Of a DNA stretch of 64,000 nt, positions 62,206 to 64,000 are shown one piece after another; within the stretch, counting starts at the first letter, position 1, and each line of letters starts with the position of its first letter. A program made the position numbers and the translations under genes. The notes below the pieces were generated by a model. The model ran no database searches. It saw only the letters and a list, made by a program, of their open reading frames with translations, and was not told the origin of the DNA. The DNA comes from Limisalsivibrio acetivorans (GTDB lineage Bacteria > Chrysiogenota > Deferribacteres > Deferribacterales > Geovibrionaceae), in contig NZ_ATWF01000001.1 in assembly GCF_000421105.1 (NCBI RefSeq), positions 1,871,407 through 1,935,406 of the forward strand, given 5' to 3'.

Positions 62206-63246
62206 ATGGGACTTTTCGGCAAATATTTGACACTATGGGTGGCTCTATCCATGGGGGCAGGCGTCTTCATTGGCGAGATGTTCCCAGGGTTTACAGATAC
62301 GATGCGTTCTCTAGAGATAGGCGGAGGCATAAACCTCGCCATCGCCGTTTTGATGTGGTTCATGATCTTCCCGATGATGCTCAAGGTGGACTTTGCCTCT
62401 GTTAAGGATGCGGGAAAGAACCCTGCGGGTCTGCTGATTACTCTGGCGGTGAACTGGCTGGTTAAGCCCTTCAGCATGGCATTATTCGGCTATCTCTTCG
62501 TTAAGGTCCTTTTTGTTCCATTTATTGGAGAGGAGCTGGCCAATCAATATATGGCAGGTCTCATAATCCTTGCTGCGGCACCCTGCACCGCCATGGTTTT
62601 CGTGTGGAGCAGTCTAACAAAGGGTGATCCCGGCTATACCCTTGTTCAGGTGTCGGTGAACGATCTTATCATGCTTTTTGCATTTGCCCCCATAGTTAAG
62701 TTTCTAGTTTCCGGAACCTCTGATCTCAGTGTTCCCTATAACGTGCTGTTTCTCTCTGTGACTGTATTCGTAGCGGTTCCGCTTATCAGTGCTGTGGCGG
62801 CAAAGGGTGCAGTAATAAAGACAAAGGGTAAGGAATGGTTCGAGAACAGCTTCGTCCCTTTCTTTCAGCCCCTCTCAATCTCCGCACTGCTGGCAACGCT
62901 TGTATTCATCTTTGCCTTTCAATCGGAAAATATCACAAGCCGCTTATTCCATGTTCTTCTGCTTAGTATACCTATACTGCTGCAGGTTTACTTCAATTCC
63001 GGGCTTATATATTGGCTGATGCGCAGGTTTAGAATACGACACAACGTGGCTTCACCGGGTGCCCTCATCGGTGCGAGTAACTTTTTCGAGCTCGCTGTGG
63101 CTACAGCTATATCTCTGTACGGACCGGAATCCGGCGCCGCACTGGCAACGGTGGTAGGCGTTCTTGTGGAGGTTCCTGTAATGCTTTCCGTATGCTCGAT
63201 ATGCGTCAGAAGTGCTGGATGGTACAAAGCCGCTGGTACGGGATAG
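62206..63246 (+). CDS. acr3: Arsenite efflux permease, ACR3 family
   Basis: 346 residues with ten predicted membrane segments. The conserved Cys of the fourth helix lies in LAAAPCTAMVFVWSSLTKGDP (Cys-127; motif shown in part) and the conserved Glu in GASNFFELAVA. It exports arsenite made by ArsC across the inner membrane. It begins at the base after the arsC stop, so the two are coupled. No arsR or arsA is seen nearby. Confidence 0.94.
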   Translation: MGLFGKYLTLWVALSMGAGVFIGEMFPGFTDTMRSLEIGGGINLAIAVLMWFMIFPMMLKVDFASVKDAGKNPAGLLITLAVNWLVKPFSMALFGYLFVKVLFVPFIGEELANQYMAGLIILAAAPCTAMVFVWSSLTKGDPGYTLVQVSVNDLIMLFAFAPIVKFLVSGTSDLSVPYNVLFLSVTVFVAVPLISAVAAKGAVIKTKGKEWFENSFVPFFQPLSISALLATLVFIFAFQSENITSRLFHVLLLSIPILLQVYFNSGLIYWLMRRFRIRHNVASPGALIGASNFFELAVATAISLYGPESGAALATVVGVLVEVPVMLSVCSICVRSAGWYKAAGTG

Positions 63247-63274
63247 GTCTTATAAGTTAGCTCCGTGAAGAGGC

Positions 63275-64000
63275 TCAGGCTATGGAGCTTTGCACACCCT
63301 TAACGATGGTAATCTCCTTCTGGCCCATGCTGGCGATAGCGATCTTGTCATCGCTGGCCTTAGCCTGCTTTTTAAGGTCGGCGAGGATATTGGAGATCTG
63401 GTCGGGTGTGTGGGCACGGTCGCCCGGGGGGAGCTCGATTATCGCTGCAGAAACACTCAGAAGGTTAAAGCTCTGGATGTTTCCAGACCTGTCTTTTGCG
63501 GTATAGTGGCCAGTGTCCACCTCATCCTCGGTGTAAAAAGATACCACGGAATCGGTGAATTTACGGATAGTTTTCTTTATCTTAGCAACGATGTTGCTGC
63601 ACTCCATGCCGGAACAGGACATCCCACCGAAAAAATCATCACCGCCGACGTGTCCTATGAACTCATTCTTACCGCTGAAATCTTTCTTAAGTATATCAGA
63701 GAAAAGGATAATGGCCCTGTCACCCTGACGAAAACCGAAGCGGTCATTGAAAGGCTTGAAGTTGTCGAAATCGAAGTATATGAGAAAATACTGCGTATTC
63801 CCGTCTTTGAAAGCATCGTTAAGGTAAGCATTGATAAGGTTGTTTCCGGGGAGCTTGGTAAGCGGGTTCATATCCCTCGCAAAGGCGAGGTTCTTCTCGT
63901 TAAGGGTATTAAGGAGTGACTGAGCGGTGAGAAAGCCAAAGTATTTAAGGCCTTTCGTGATAATCACGCCATCCGCATCCTTGTTGGAAACAAAAAGCTC
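63275..64000 (-). CDS. CBS-GGDEF protein, N-terminal part outside window
   Basis: At least 241 codons are open to the right edge of the window; an internal GTG at 63967 is not the start. The first visible residues (ELFVSNKDADGVIITKGLKYFGFLT) look like the end of a CBS domain. The GGDEF domain follows (FARDMNPLTKLPGNNLI, LIYFDFDNFKPFND), with HVGGDDFFGG in place of GGDEF. The layout resembles the EAL-CBS-GGDEF proteins, in which the GGDEF part is often regulatory, so an EAL domain may lie outside. The Asp replacing Glu probably weakens or abolishes cyclase activity. Confidence 0.82.
   Translation of the reverse strand, partial: ELFVSNKDADGVIITKGLKYFGFLTAQSLLNTLNEKNLAFARDMNPLTKLPGNNLINAYLNDAFKDGNTQYFLIYFDFDNFKPFNDRFGFRQGDRAIILFSDILKKDFSGKNEFIGHVGGDDFFGGMSCSGMECSNIVAKIKKTIRKFTDSVVSFYTEDEVDTGHYTAKDRSGNIQSFNLLSVSAAIIELPPGDRAHTPDQISNILADLKKQAKASDDKIAIASMGQKEITIVKGVQSSIA

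Overview
The window is a 64 kb piece of a Gram-negative bacterial chromosome. Evidence for this is the lipid A kinase LpxK, a KdtX/WaaE-type core glycosyltransferase, the Tat exporter, type IV pilus minor pilins and lipoproteins with clear lipoboxes. Coding is dense, with many 1-4 nt gene overlaps and typical AGGAGG ribosome sites. The gene set (hisZ next to purA, SAM-I riboswitch on metYX, molybdenum cofactor with Tat, arsenate resistance, c-di-GMP enzymes) fits an anaerobically respiring bacterium. My best guess is the Deferribacterota, but this is an impression that I could not test by search.

Layout. 1-1357 (+): a TPR protein (5' end missing) and a small nucleotidyltransferase. 1342-18155 (-): one long run. 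It starts at a strong sigma70 promoter (18127-18155) and reads DUF177-rpmF-plsX-fabH-fabD-fabG-acpP-fabF-rnc-radical SAM-rsmD-coaD, then a response regulator with a huge acidic tail, purM, purN, an M16-like protein and two glycosyltransferases (GT39, GT2). 18318-22230 (+): ugd, UDP-xylose synthase, waaE-like and lpxK, a cell-surface sugar operon. 22807-23415 (-): a membrane-anchored unknown. 23587-26879 (+): SAM-I riboswitch, metY, metX and a methyltransferase; then a ClC channel. 29411-44089 (-): glmU-glmS; a pilus operon in which pilY1 precedes four minor pilins; tatA-tatC-moaA-larA. 44184-47629 (+): radC, an NDUFA9-like protein, a TlpA-like lipoprotein, a bifunctional nuclease and a nitrilase. 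48559-51242 (+): a small duplicated membrane protein and a GGDEF-EAL protein. 51281-51641 (-): four tRNAs (Lys-Glu-Val-Asp) with promoter and terminator. 51916-55476 (-): aminotransferase, hisZ, purA. 57662-61557 (-): a second ClC channel and uvrD. 61739-63246 (+): arsC-acr3. The right edge holds the C-terminal part of a CBS-GGDEF protein.

The most unusual content is non-coding. A modular repeat family occupies 22285-22795, 28768-29395, 47683-47976 and 55930-57590. Each unit is a string of short hairpins in fixed order. The stems differ between copies in a base-pair-preserving way, while the apex keeps the 5-mer GGATG (or CATCC). All four clusters lie between convergent genes, and every convergent gap longer than 40 nt in the window carries them. 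No transposase or ORF is associated. This is the best candidate for an undescribed system here.
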